Shown in pieces: positions 33,391 to 41,221 of a DNA stretch of 64,000 bases. Source of the stretch: PALSA-612 sp963742925 (GTDB taxonomy: Bacteria > Actinomycetota > Thermoleophilia > Gaiellales > Gaiellaceae); contig CAVUNV010000009.1 of NCBI GenBank assembly GCA_963742925.1, positions 248,001 through 312,000 of the forward strand. Reading direction: 5' to 3'. The notes beneath the pieces were generated by a model. That model was not told the DNA's origin, searched no databases, and worked only from the letters and a program-made list of their open reading frames with translations. Position 1 is the first letter of the stretch. Each line of letters opens with the position of its first letter. Made by a program: the position numbers and the translations under genes.

Positions 33391-34127
33391 GGTCGGCGAT
33401 CTACAACGGCACGCTCGTCCATTCGCGCCGCGAGCCGGCGCGCAACACGTTCCGCTACCCGATCTCCTTCTTCGTCCTCGACCTGGACGAGCTGCCGGAG
33501 CTCGAGCGGCGGCTGGCGCTGTTCTCGATCAACCGCCCGAACGTCGTGACGCTCCGAGACAAGGACCACTTCGACGGCTCGCTGCCGGTCAAGGAGGCTG
33601 CCGTCCGCTTCTGCGCCGAGCGCGGCGTCGAGGTCGAGCGCGTGCTGATGCTGGCGCAGCTGCGCGTCCTCGGCTACGTGTTCAACCCGGTCAGCTTCCA
33701 CTGGTGCTACGGCCCGGACGGCAAGCTCGTGGCGATGATCTCCGAGCTGAACAACACGTTCGGCGAGCGGCTCCCCGAGCTCCTGCACGGGCCGGCGCTC
33801 ACCTACGAGCACGAAAAGCACCTGCACGTGTCGCCGTTCTTCGGCCTCGATCAGGCCTACCAGTACGCGTTCTCGGAGCCGGAGGAGGAGGTCTGGGCGC
33901 GGGTGCACGTCCGTGAGAATGGCCGCGTGCCGCTGAGCGCCGTCCTCCACGGGCACCGCAAGGAGCTGACCAACGCGACGCTGGCCGGCGCGCTCGTCCG
34001 CTATCCACTCATGCCGATGCAGGTCACGGCGCTGATTCACTGGCAGGCGGTCAAGCTCTGGGCGAAGCGGGTGCCCTTCCACCACAAGCCGCCCTTCGAG
34101 CCCGGCCGGGGATCGGTGAAGCCGTGA
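33387..34127 (+). CDS. DUF1365 family protein
   Basis: A 246-residue protein. Typical blocks are RREPARNTFRYPISFFVLDL, LGYVFNPVSFHWCYGPDG, AMISELNNTFGERL, HLHVSPFFG and a C-terminal RYPLMPMQVTALIHWQAVKL. The function is unknown, but it is nearly always beside a CFA-synthase gene. GTG at 33387 overlaps the preceding stop (GTGA). Confidence 0.9.
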   Translation: MRSAIYNGTLVHSRREPARNTFRYPISFFVLDLDELPELERRLALFSINRPNVVTLRDKDHFDGSLPVKEAAVRFCAERGVEVERVLMLAQLRVLGYVFNPVSFHWCYGPDGKLVAMISELNNTFGERLPELLHGPALTYEHEKHLHVSPFFGLDQAYQYAFSEPEEEVWARVHVRENGRVPLSAVLHGHRKELTNATLAGALVRYPLMPMQVTALIHWQAVKLWAKRVPFHHKPPFEPGRGSVKP

Positions 34128-35338
34128 GCACGGTCGAGCGCACCGTCCGCGAGGTGCCGCCTCCGCGCGGCCGCGTGCTCGAGCGCATCGCGGTCAAGAT
34201 CCTCACGGATGCGCTCGCCGGCCTGGACGAGGGCACGCTCGTCGCCCGGCTGCCGGACGGGACGGAGCGGAGGTTCGGCAACGGCCCGCCGCAGACGATG
34301 GACATCTCCGACCTGCACCTGATCCGCCGGATCGCCACGCGCGGGACGATCGGGCTCGGCGAGTCCTACCAGGCGGGCGAGTGGACGAGCCCCGACGTGG
34401 TCGCGCTCCTCGAGCTCTTCTACCGGAACGCCGAGGCGGCCGTCGTGCGCCATCCGCGCCTGGCGCGGGTGATGAAGGCCCGGCCGCGACCGAACCGGCG
34501 CCAGGGGCTGCTCCGCGCCCGGCACAACATCGAGTACCACTACGACCTCGGCAACGAGCTCTTCCGGCTGATGCTGGACGAGACGATGACCTACTCGTGC
34601 GCGATCTTCGAGCGGCCGGACGAGCCGCTCGCCGAAGCCCAGCGCCGCAAGCTGCGCCGGGTCTGCGACAAGCTCGAGCTGACCTCCCGCGACCACGTGC
34701 TCGAGATCGGCTGCGGCTGGGGCTCGTTCGCGATGACGGCCGCCGGGGAGTACGGCGCGCGCGTCACGGGCCTCACGCTCTCGCCCGCCCAGGCCGAGCT
34801 GGCGCGCGAGCGGGTCAGGGAGGCCGGTCTCGACGGGCGGATCGACATCGTCGAGGAGGACTACCGGATCCATAGCGGCACGTACACGAAGGTCGCGTCG
34901 ATCGAGATGATCGAGGCGATCGGCGAGAAGCAGTTCCCGGCCTTCTTCTCCGCCTGCGACCGGCTGCTCGCGCCCGGCGGCCGGGCCTGCGTCCAGACCA
35001 TCCTGATCCCGAGCCATCGCTGGGACCGCTATCGCCGCTCGCCGGACTGGATCGAGCGCTACGTCTTCCCCGGCTGCCTGATTCCGTCGCTCGGGGCGCT
35101 CGAGCAGTCGATGGCCGAGGCGTCCCGGCTCACACTGTCGAACGTCGAGGAGATCGGCCTCAACTACGCCGAGACGCTCCGGCGCTGGCGCGCATCCTTT
35201 CTGGCGAAGCTCGACGAGGTGCGCGCGCTCGGCTACGACGACCATTTCGTGCGCACCTGGGACTTCTATCTCGCCTGCTGCGAGGCCGGCTTCCGCACCC
35301 GGGCGCTCCGCGACTCCCAGCTCGTCCTCGAACGGTGA
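34124..35338 (+). CDS. Cyclopropane-fatty-acyl-phospholipid synthase family methyltransferase
   Basis: A 404-residue SAM enzyme. The family site AQHNIEYHYDLGNELFRL is represented by RHNIEYHYDLGNELFRLML, followed by TYSCAIFERPDE, SAM motif LEIGCGWGSFAMTA and ASIEMIEAIGEKQFPAFF. It adds a methylene or methyl group across an acyl double bond. Products could be cyclopropane, 10-methyl or methylated furan precursors; the sequence does not decide. Coupled on both sides by GTGA overlaps. Confidence 0.93.
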   Translation: MSTVERTVREVPPPRGRVLERIAVKILTDALAGLDEGTLVARLPDGTERRFGNGPPQTMDISDLHLIRRIATRGTIGLGESYQAGEWTSPDVVALLELFYRNAEAAVVRHPRLARVMKARPRPNRRQGLLRARHNIEYHYDLGNELFRLMLDETMTYSCAIFERPDEPLAEAQRRKLRRVCDKLELTSRDHVLEIGCGWGSFAMTAAGEYGARVTGLTLSPAQAELARERVREAGLDGRIDIVEEDYRIHSGTYTKVASIEMIEAIGEKQFPAFFSACDRLLAPGGRACVQTILIPSHRWDRYRRSPDWIERYVFPGCLIPSLGALEQSMAEASRLTLSNVEEIGLNYAETLRRWRASFLAKLDEVRALGYDDHFVRTWDFYLACCEAGFRTRALRDSQLVLER

Positions 35339-35967
35339 ACCTTTATCCACTCATTGACCGCCTGACGCGCGGGCCGATGATGCGTGCCTACAAGATCCGG
35401 CACCTCGACGCGGAGCGGATCCCGGCGAGCGGCCCCGTGGTGCTCGCATCGAACCACGAATCGACCCTCGACCCGTGGTTCCTCGGGACGATCACGCCCC
35501 GCCCGGTTCACTACCTCACCAAGGAGGAGCTGTTCCGCTACCCGGTGCTGAAGCAGATCCTGGAGGGGCTCGGCTGCATCCCGGTGCGGCGGAGCGGCGA
35601 CATGGGACGGGCCCTCGACGCGGGTATCGAGGTCCTCGAGCAGGGCGAGGTGATCGGGATCTTCCCGCAGGGCACCTGCCTGCCACACCGCGAGCGTCCG
35701 TTCCGCCGCGGCGCCGCGCGCCTGGCGCTCGCTGCGGGCGCGCCGCTCGTGCCCGTCTTGCTGGTCGGCACCGAGCGGTCGATCCAGCCCCGCACCCACA
35801 GGATCGGCTTTCCGCAGGTGACGATGGTCGTGGGCGAGCCGCTGCACGTGGAACGGCAGGAGCCGACGCGAGACGCTGCGTCCGAGCTGACGGAGCGTCT
35901 CGAGCAGGCGATCGCACTGCTGCGAGCGCCGTATGGCGAGCCGGATCACGCCTGGTACGACGAGTGA
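35335..35967 (+). CDS. 1-acylglycerol-3-phosphate acyltransferase (PlsC family)
   Basis: A 210-residue protein. The acyltransferase motif NHESTLDP (NHx4D) is intact. The third motif reads FPQGTC where FPEGTR is usual. There is LVPVLLVGTE near the fourth block. It places acyl chains on glycerophosphate, here coupled by a GTGA overlap to the CFA synthase. The Glu-to-Gln change may alter acceptor binding. Confidence 0.88.
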   Translation: MNLYPLIDRLTRGPMMRAYKIRHLDAERIPASGPVVLASNHESTLDPWFLGTITPRPVHYLTKEELFRYPVLKQILEGLGCIPVRRSGDMGRALDAGIEVLEQGEVIGIFPQGTCLPHRERPFRRGAARLALAAGAPLVPVLLVGTERSIQPRTHRIGFPQVTMVVGEPLHVERQEPTRDAASELTERLEQAIALLRAPYGEPDHAWYDE

Positions 35968-36108
35968 TCGAGCGCCCCTGGATGAGCCGGGCGGGCGCGA
36001 ATCGGCATCTATGCAGTGCTACCCTGGAGGCGACAAACAGAACGTGTAACCGGCGGAGCCCTTCGGCACCTCCTTACCGTTCAAGATCAAGGGGAGCGTG
36101 TTCTTCAC

Positions 36109-36318
36109 ATGGCTACCGGCACCGTCAAGTGGTTCAACAACTCGAAGGGCTACGGCTTCATCACGCCCGACGGTGAGACGAAGGACGTCTTCGTCCATCA
36201 CTCGCAGATCGCAGGCGAGGGCTACAAGTCCCTGAACGAAGGCCAGAAGGTCGAGTTCGAGGTCCGCGAGGGCGCGAAGGGCCCGGAGGCGACCAACGTG
36301 GTCGCAATCGGAGGCTAG
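36109..36318 (+). CDS. Cold-shock protein (CspA family)
   Basis: A 69-residue OB-fold protein with RNP1 KGYGFIT and RNP2 VFVHHS, and the N terminus TGTVKWFNNS. It binds single-stranded RNA as a chaperone. AAGGGGAG lies about 12 bases before the ATG. An infA gene follows 4 bases after the stop. Upstream, ~140 bases without coding could hold a cold-shock leader. Confidence 0.96.
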   Translation: MATGTVKWFNNSKGYGFITPDGETKDVFVHHSQIAGEGYKSLNEGQKVEFEVREGAKGPEATNVVAIGG

Positions 36319-36325
36319 CTCTATC
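36310..36325 (+). promoter_or_regulatory. Ribosome site and AUC start of infA
   Basis: GGAGG at 36310-36314 is in the last two codons of csp. Eight bases later comes ATC at 36323-36325, the first codon that lines up with IF-1. Between an in-frame TGA at 36233 and codon 22 of the frame there is no ATG, GTG, TTG or CTG, so no canonical start is available. Confidence 0.7.
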
Positions 36326-36544
36326 GCCGGGAAAGAAGAGAAGGTCGAGCTCGAGGGCGAGGTCGTCGAAGCACTGCGAAACGGCATGTTCCGGATCGCG
36401 CTCGACAACGGGCACGAGACGCTCGGCTACACAGCCGGCAAGATGCGCCGGTACCGGATCAGGATCTTCCCGGGCGACCGGATCAGGGTCGAGCTGTCGC
36501 CCTACGACCTGAACCGCGGCCGCATCGTCTATCGCTACCGCTAA
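36323..36544 (+). CDS. infA: Translation initiation factor IF-1, apparent AUC start
   Basis: A 73-residue OB-fold factor. From the ATC codon the product reads (M)AGKEEKVELEGEVVEAL and continues with MFRIALDNGHETLGY, TAGKMRRYRIRIFPGDR and VELSPYDLNRGRIVYRYR, matching IF-1 end to end; the family length is 71-73. IF-1 binds the 30S A site during initiation. The gene follows csp by four bases and is likely cotranscribed, which would raise IF-1 after cold shock. The internal ATG at 36386 would delete the first strands and is rejected. The GYTAGKM segment differs from the usual AHISGKM, so this may be a second IF-1 copy. Confidence 0.85.
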   Translation: MAGKEEKVELEGEVVEALRNGMFRIALDNGHETLGYTAGKMRRYRIRIFPGDRIRVELSPYDLNRGRIVYRYR

Positions 36545-36572
36545 CGCGGGCCATCGAGCGACCTGAAAGAAT

Positions 36573-36587
36573 CGGTGTCTGACACCG
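36573..36587. promoter_or_regulatory. Odd-centred palindrome, operator-like
   Basis: CGGTGTC at 36573-36579 and GACACCG at 36581-36587 flank a single T. It sits 50 bases before the NTF2-like gene and may be an operator or a short dispersed repeat. Confidence 0.5.
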
Positions 36588-36593
36588 CTGTCT

Positions 36594-36612
36594 GGACCGG
36601 ACCACCCGGTCC
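36594..36612 (+). terminator. Hairpin between infA and the NTF2-like gene
   Basis: GGACCGG at 36594-36600 pairs with CCGGTCC at 36606-36612 around ACCAC. It lies 50 bases after the infA stop and just before the ribosome site GGCGAGAGGAG of the next gene. Terminator or leader structure. Confidence 0.45.
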
Positions 36613-36636
36613 GCGGCCAGGCGAGAGGAGAACACG

Positions 36637-37032
36637 ATGGCAGCACACCCCAACGTCGACCTGATCCAGCGCGGCTTCGGCTACTTCAACGCCGCGGACA
36701 TGGCCGGACTGGCCGAATTGCTCGACGAGAACGTCTCCCAGCACATGGCCGGCGCCAACCAGGTGTTCTCGGGCGACCACCACGGCCGCGACAACGTGTT
36801 CGCGATGTACGGCCGACTCGGAGAGGCATCCGGAGGCACGTTCCGTGCCGAGCTGGAGCACGTCTGGGCGAACGACGACACGGCCATCGCGATCTACCGT
36901 GCGGCCGGGGAGCGCGACGGCAAGCGGCTCGACATGCGGAACGCGCTCGTGTTCTCGATCTCGAACGGGAAGGTCACGAAGCTGGTCGACATCCCCGACG
37001 ACGTCGACGAGCAGGACGCGTTCTGGAGCTGA
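36637..37032 (+). CDS. SnoaL/NTF2-like fold protein
   Basis: A 131-residue cone-shaped alpha+beta protein. It has the usual N-terminal helices (IQRGFGYFNAADMAGLAELL) and strand pattern ending NALVFSISNGKVTKLVDIPDD. Ribosome site GAGGAG precedes the ATG. Members are small isomerases, hydrolases or binding proteins; function unassigned. Confidence 0.82.
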   Translation: MAAHPNVDLIQRGFGYFNAADMAGLAELLDENVSQHMAGANQVFSGDHHGRDNVFAMYGRLGEASGGTFRAELEHVWANDDTAIAIYRAAGERDGKRLDMRNALVFSISNGKVTKLVDIPDDVDEQDAFWS

Positions 37033-37038
37033 GCCGGC

Positions 37039-37470
37039 TCAGCGGCCGCTGACGTAGTCGGTCAGGTACTGGATCTCGAAGCTCTGCTGCTTCGACTTGA
37101 ACTTGACCAGGTCGCCGATCGAGACCACACCGACGACCTCGCCGCCGTCGACCACGGGGAGATGGCGGATGCGGCGGTCGGTCATCACGGCCATGCACTC
37201 GTCGATCGACGTCTCGGGCGTGACCACGATCAGCGGCGACGTCATGATCTCCCCGACCGGCGTCTCCCTGTCCGTGCGGCCCTCGAGGGTGACGCGCCGG
37301 AGGTAGTCACGCTCGGTGACGATCCCGACGATCTCGCCGCCGTCCGTAACGAGCAGCGAGCCGACGTTCGCCTCGACCATCGTCTGCACCGCCTCGAACA
37401 CCGAGGCGCCGGCCTCGATCTTGAGCACCTCGCCGCCTTTGCCAGCCAGGATCTCGGACAGATTGCTCAT
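37039..37470 (-). CDS. CBS-domain pair protein
   Basis: A 143-residue protein of two CBS domains: VGSLLVTDGGEIVGIVTERD and RHLPVVDGGEVVGVVSIGDL. These bind adenosyl nucleotides as an energy sensor. The C-terminal KQQSFEIQYLTDYVSG is family-typical of stand-alone CBS proteins. Convergent with the NTF2-like gene. Confidence 0.93.
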   Translation of the reverse strand: MSNLSEILAGKGGEVLKIEAGASVFEAVQTMVEANVGSLLVTDGGEIVGIVTERDYLRRVTLEGRTDRETPVGEIMTSPLIVVTPETSIDECMAVMTDRRIRHLPVVDGGEVVGVVSIGDLVKFKSKQQSFEIQYLTDYVSGR

Positions 37471-37530
37471 GCCGCCTCCTTCGGTGCCCGCCGGGCGTGT
37501 TGTTCTCGGCTGACGATAGCGCGCCTTGGG

Positions 37531-37580
37531 GGCGAAGCGGAGATCCCGGAAGGAGGAGGCTGTGCCGCACTCGCTTCGCC
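37531..37580. repeat. Short repeat, copy 1, with hairpin
   Basis: GGCGAAGCGGAGATCCCGGA starts at 37531, and a related copy lies at 38377-38406 (about 85% alike over 30 bases). Here GGCGAAGCG at 37531-37539 can also pair with CGCTTCGCC at 37572-37580. The region 37471-37739 around it has no gene I can support. Confidence 0.55.
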
Positions 37581-37739
37581 GCCCTACTTACGTACTCGGG
37601 CCAAAAGAGAGCCACGACCATCGCCGGCTAGCCGGCACACTCGCTCACTTGACTCCCGGCCCGCCGATGCAGATCGCCTGCGCCCGAATCCGGCGGGACA
37701 CCCGGCCACCCTGCCAGAACGGCGAGTTGGTGGACGACT

Positions 37740-38123
37740 TCAAACGCTCTGGATTGCGTAGACAACCCGGCGCTTGTCCTTGGTCGCGCAGAGGATCGTC
37801 TTCGGCGGGCGACCGGGAGTCGGGAGGCCCCCGCATGACATGCCGCTGAACGTGCCCATTACGCCCAGACGCGCCGGCACCTTCTTCGTCGCCAGCTTCC
37901 GGACGATCGCCTCCGCGGCGATGCAGGAGACACCTATCACGCTAATTGCCCACCTGCGGCCCGCAATCGTCTGCTTGCCACAAGATTTGGAAATCGGTGA
38001 GGCGGTGGGAGCAGCGCCGGAGATCTGTCTCGACTGTGCAGTTCGGCCGGCCGACGCCGTCGCCGAGACGGCGAGCGCACAGAGCACGACAATGACTGGA
38101 GCAAGTCTTCCCGGCGATCTCAT
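37740..38123 (-). CDS. Small secreted cysteine-containing protein
   Basis: A 127-residue exported protein. Signal peptide RSPGRLAPVIVVLCALAVSA, then a mature part with four Cys (SCGKQ, GVSCIAAEA, GMSCGGLP, TILCATKD), probably two disulfides. The C...SC..A layout resembles small secreted hypothetical proteins common in Actinomycetota; the function is unknown. Ribosome site GAGGAGG at 38131-38137 in mRNA sense. Confidence 0.72.
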   Translation of the reverse strand: MRSPGRLAPVIVVLCALAVSATASAGRTAQSRQISGAAPTASPISKSCGKQTIAGRRWAISVIGVSCIAAEAIVRKLATKKVPARLGVMGTFSGMSCGGLPTPGRPPKTILCATKDKRRVVYAIQSV

Positions 38124-38443
38124 CGAGGATCCTCCTCGTCCGCGTGCTGTCGGGTGTATGCCGCTGTCGCCGGTGTCTCTCGAGAGAAACCCTATACCGC
38201 GCTCATTCGTTCCTCCTTTTCCTCGCGTCAGGCTGGGTAGCTGGGCGACTTTCTCCTTCTGCTTGTCAACTGACCTCGTGTCTCATGTGCCTGTTGCGCG
38301 GCTTCGGTTCCCTCTCGCCCCGCTTGCTCGGGTCCGGCCTGGTGGGTAGGGAGCCGGGGCCGCCACGTCCCTAGAGGCGAAGCGGAAATCCGGAGCGAGG
38401 AGCTGCCCCGGGTGCCGCGCCGAGGCTGGGCGCCTCGTCGGCT
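38124..38443. other. 320-base region without a supported gene
   Basis: This is upstream of the secreted protein gene and downstream of the ROK gene, both minus strand. Base composition is lower in GC than the neighbours around 38160-38300. It holds copy 2 of the short repeat (38377-38406) and the promoter of the secreted protein presumably. Frames here lack a ribosome site or family resemblance. Confidence 0.5.
38377..38406. repeat. Short repeat, copy 2
   Basis: GGCGAAGCGGAAATCCGGAG followed by CGAGGAGCTG, resembling 37531-37562 in the same orientation. The two copies flank the secreted-protein gene. It may be a small dispersed repeat family. Confidence 0.5.
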
Positions 38444-39334
38444 TCAGTACGAGCCTGCGCCGAGATCCCGGGCGAGGGCAATCGCCCCCAGCACCCCCGC
38501 GTGAGGACCGAGGGCAGGCGGTGTCACGTAGTCGTCCGCCGCGACGGCCTCGTTCGCGATGTACCCGTTGAGCAGCGAGCCGATCTCGCGGCGGACGAGC
38601 CCGAGCAGTCCCGGCGCGCTCATCACCCCGCCGCCGAGCACGATCCGCTCCGGCGAGAGCACGCAGATCGCCGAGACGAGGCCGAGCGCCAGATAGTGCG
38701 CCTCGAGCTCCCACGCGGGGTGATCGGCGCCGAGCTCGGCGGCCGGGCGGCCCCACCGGGCCTCGATCGCCGGGCCGGACGCGAGGCCCTCCCAGCAGTC
38801 GCCGTGATAGGAGCAGACGCCGGGGAAGGGGTCTCGCTCCAGGTCGTGCGGGATGCGCAGGTGCCCGAACTCCGGGTGCTGGAACCCGTGCACGAGCCGG
38901 CCGCCCGCCACGGCGCCGCCGCCGATGCCCGTCCCGACGGTGACGTAGCAGAACGTGTCCAGCCCCTGCCCCGCGCCCCAGCGGTGCTCGCCGAGCGCGG
39001 CCGCATCGACGTCCGTGTCGAACGCGACCGGCACCGACAGGCGCCGCCCGATCTCCGGGGCGACGTCCGTGTGGGCCCAGCCCGGCTTGGTCGTCGTCGT
39101 GATGTACCCCCAGGTCGGCGAGCCGCGCTTGCGGTCGATCGGGCCGAACGAGCCGATCCCGAGCGCGTCCACCGCCCCCTCGCGCTCGAAGAAGGCGACC
39201 GCGCGGTCGATCGTCTCCCGCGGAGCCGCCGTCGGGATCGTCTCCGTGGCGCGAAGGTCGTCGGGCGAGGTGCCGATCCCGCACACCCACTTCGTGCCGC
39301 CGGCCTCGATACCACCGTAGACGGGCTGCGTCAC
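38444..39334 (-). CDS. ROK-family sugar kinase (fructokinase-like)
   Basis: A 296-residue kinase. ATP loop GGIEAGGTKWVC, catalytic region FDTDVDAAALGEHRWGAG, VTVGTGIGGGAV, and the zinc site H-x-C-x-H-x-C in HPEFGHLRI and CSYHGDCWEG. The zinc pattern fits YdhR/ScrK-type fructokinases. It phosphorylates a hexose, probably fructose. Start GTG at 39334; divergent from the aldo/keto reductase by 20 bases. Confidence 0.92.
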   Translation of the reverse strand: MTQPVYGGIEAGGTKWVCGIGTSPDDLRATETIPTAAPRETIDRAVAFFEREGAVDALGIGSFGPIDRKRGSPTWGYITTTTKPGWAHTDVAPEIGRRLSVPVAFDTDVDAAALGEHRWGAGQGLDTFCYVTVGTGIGGGAVAGGRLVHGFQHPEFGHLRIPHDLERDPFPGVCSYHGDCWEGLASGPAIEARWGRPAAELGADHPAWELEAHYLALGLVSAICVLSPERIVLGGGVMSAPGLLGLVRREIGSLLNGYIANEAVAADDYVTPPALGPHAGVLGAIALARDLGAGSY

Positions 39335-39354
39335 GGCGATACTCTACGGCCCGC

Positions 39355-40381
39355 ATGGGTTACCTCCCCGCCGACGACCGCTACGAGCGGATGCAGTACC
39401 GCCGCTGTGGGCGGAGCGGCCTGAAGCTCCCGGCGCTGTCGCTCGGGCTCTGGAACAACTTCGGCGGCGACCGCCCGCTCGAGTCGAGCCGCGCGATCGT
39501 CCGCCGGGCCTTCGACCTCGGCATCACGCACTTCGACCTCGCCAACAACTACGGCCCTCCCTACGGCTCGGCCGAGGAGAACTTCGGCCTGCTGATGGAG
39601 CAGGACCTGCGGCCCTACCGCGACGAGCTGATCGTCTCGACCAAGGCCGGATACGACATGTGGCCGGGGCCGTACGGCGACCTCGGCTCGCGGAAGTACC
39701 TGCTCGCCAGCCTCGACCAGAGCCTGCAGCGCATGAAGCTCGACTACGTCGACATCTTCTACTCGCACCGCTTCGACCCGGACACGCCGCTCGAGGAGAC
39801 CATGGGCGCGCTCGACTCGGCCGTGCGCCAGGGCAAGGCGCTCTACGCCGGCATCTCGTCCTACTCGGCCACAGAAGACGCGTGAGGCGGCGGCGATCCT
39901 GCGCGACCTCGGCACGCCGGCCCTCATCCACCAGCCCTCCTACTCGTTGCTCAACCGCTGGATCGAGGACGAGCTGCTGGACACGCTGGCCGACGAGGGA
40001 ATCGGCTGCATCGGCTTCTCACCGCTCGCGCAGGGCCTGCTGAGCGAGAGGTACCTGCACGGCATCCCCGAGGGCTCGCGTGCCGCACGGCCGAGCCCGC
40101 TCTCGCCGGAGATGATCACGGACGAGACGCTCGCGAAGATCCGCGCCCTCGCCGAGATCGCCTCCAGGCGCGGCCAGACGCTGGCGCAGATGGCGCTCGC
40201 CTGGACGCTCCGCGACCCGCGCGTGACCTCGACGCTCGCCGGCGCGTCCAGCGTCGCCCAGCTCGAGCAGAACGTGGCCGCGCTCGACCGGCTCGACTTC
40301 AGCCCCGAGGAGCTGACCGAGATCGACCGGTACGCGACGGACAGCGACATCAACATCTGGGCCGCGTCGAGCGCCGTCTGA
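39355..40381 (+). pseudogene. YghZ-type aldo/keto reductase, one frameshift
   Basis: The first 176 codons show the AKR site residues (FDLANNYGPPYGSAEENFG, STKAGYDMWPGPYG, YVDIFYSHRFDP) and end abruptly at TGA 39883. The next frame begins seamlessly: removing the A at 39871 gives YSAQKTREAAAILRD and then HQPSYSLLNRWIED through LNIWxASS-like end INIWAASSAV at 40381. Total length (1027) fits one extra base. It reduces glyceraldehyde 3-phosphate or methylglyoxal in E. coli YghZ. Pseudogene or indel error. Confidence 0.85.
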
Positions 40382-40391
40382 GGCTTCGCGC

Positions 40392-40910
40392 GTGCGACTG
40401 CTGCTCAGGCTCGTGCTCGTCCTGGTCGTCGCGGCCGCCGTCCTCGGAGGCGCGCTGTTCGGGCTGACGCGCCGCTCCACGGTCCCGTCGAAGGCGATGG
40501 AGCCCACGATCGCGAAGGGCGACAAGGTGGCCGTGTTCCGGTTCTCGGACTGGTTCTACACGCCTCACCGTAAGGACGTCGTCGTCTTCAAGGCCCCGGC
40601 GTCGGCGGCCAAGGCGTGCCACGCGAGCGAGATCGTGGACCGCGTGATCGGGCTCCCGGGCGAGACGGTCTCCGAGCAGCGCGGCTTCGTCGCCATCGAC
40701 GGGAAGCCGCTCGAGGAGTCCTACGTGAAGCCCGGACGCCGCGACACGCTCACCGCGGCCTGGCACGTGCCGCCGGGGGCGTACTTCCTGATGGGCGACA
40801 ACCGCAAGGCGTCGTGCGACTCCCGGGTCTGGGGCGCGGTGCCCTCGAAGAGCATCTCCGGCAAGGTGTTCCTGACCTTCTGGCCCCTCGACCGTGTCTC
40901 GATCAACTGA
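40392..40910 (+). CDS. Signal peptidase I-like protein lacking the Ser/Lys dyad
   Basis: A 172-residue S26-family protein with an N-terminal membrane anchor (LLLRLVLVLVVAAAVLGGAL). The box that normally reads S-M-E-P-T reads VPSKAMEPTI, so the nucleophile Ser is Ala. The box normally K-R-x-x-G-L-P-G-D reads VDRVIGLPGE, so the general-base Lys is Asp. Box E, MGDNRKASCDSRVWG, is intact. The fold appears whole but the protease is likely inactive or uses other residues. Start GTG at 40392. Confidence 0.85.
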   Translation: MRLLLRLVLVLVVAAAVLGGALFGLTRRSTVPSKAMEPTIAKGDKVAVFRFSDWFYTPHRKDVVVFKAPASAAKACHASEIVDRVIGLPGETVSEQRGFVAIDGKPLEESYVKPGRRDTLTAAWHVPPGAYFLMGDNRKASCDSRVWGAVPSKSISGKVFLTFWPLDRVSIN

Positions 40911-40928
40911 TCCGGTGCGCAGCCTGCG

Positions 40929-41117
40929 CTAGTCCCGTCGCGTCGCTCTCGCGGCGCTGAGCAGGTCGGAGGCGAGCGTGAGGTCGATCTCCGTCTGCAC
41001 GGCGAGCAGGAGAGCTGCGACCGGCTCGTGCCCGGCGTCGCTCAGCTTCTGAAAGCGCCACTGCAGCAGCGTCGCTGCCTGTTCCACGTCGAGAAGCTCG
41101 AACTGCGCTGCGGTCAT
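40929..41117 (-). CDS. Small hypothetical protein
   Basis: A 62-residue helical protein, ATG at 41117 with GGGAG upstream (mRNA sense). LDVEQAATLLQWRFQKLSDA and VAALLLAVQTEIDLTLA make amphipathic helices. I do not recognise the family; it lies between the signal-peptidase-like gene and the methylase gene. Confidence 0.55.
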   Translation of the reverse strand: MTAAQFELLDVEQAATLLQWRFQKLSDAGHEPVAALLLAVQTEIDLTLASDLLSAARATRRD

Positions 41118-41221
41118 CTCGATTCTCCCTCGGTCGACAACGGCAGATGCCGATTCGGTACACCGCATCGGCACGCGTCAGCCACGGCTTGAATCCGACT
41201 GTCAGGAGGCGTTCTTGGAAT

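Noticed and set aside
36386..36544. Short IF-1 starting at the internal ATG
   Set aside because: It would delete the first 21 residues, including the first strand of the OB fold, and has no ribosome site.
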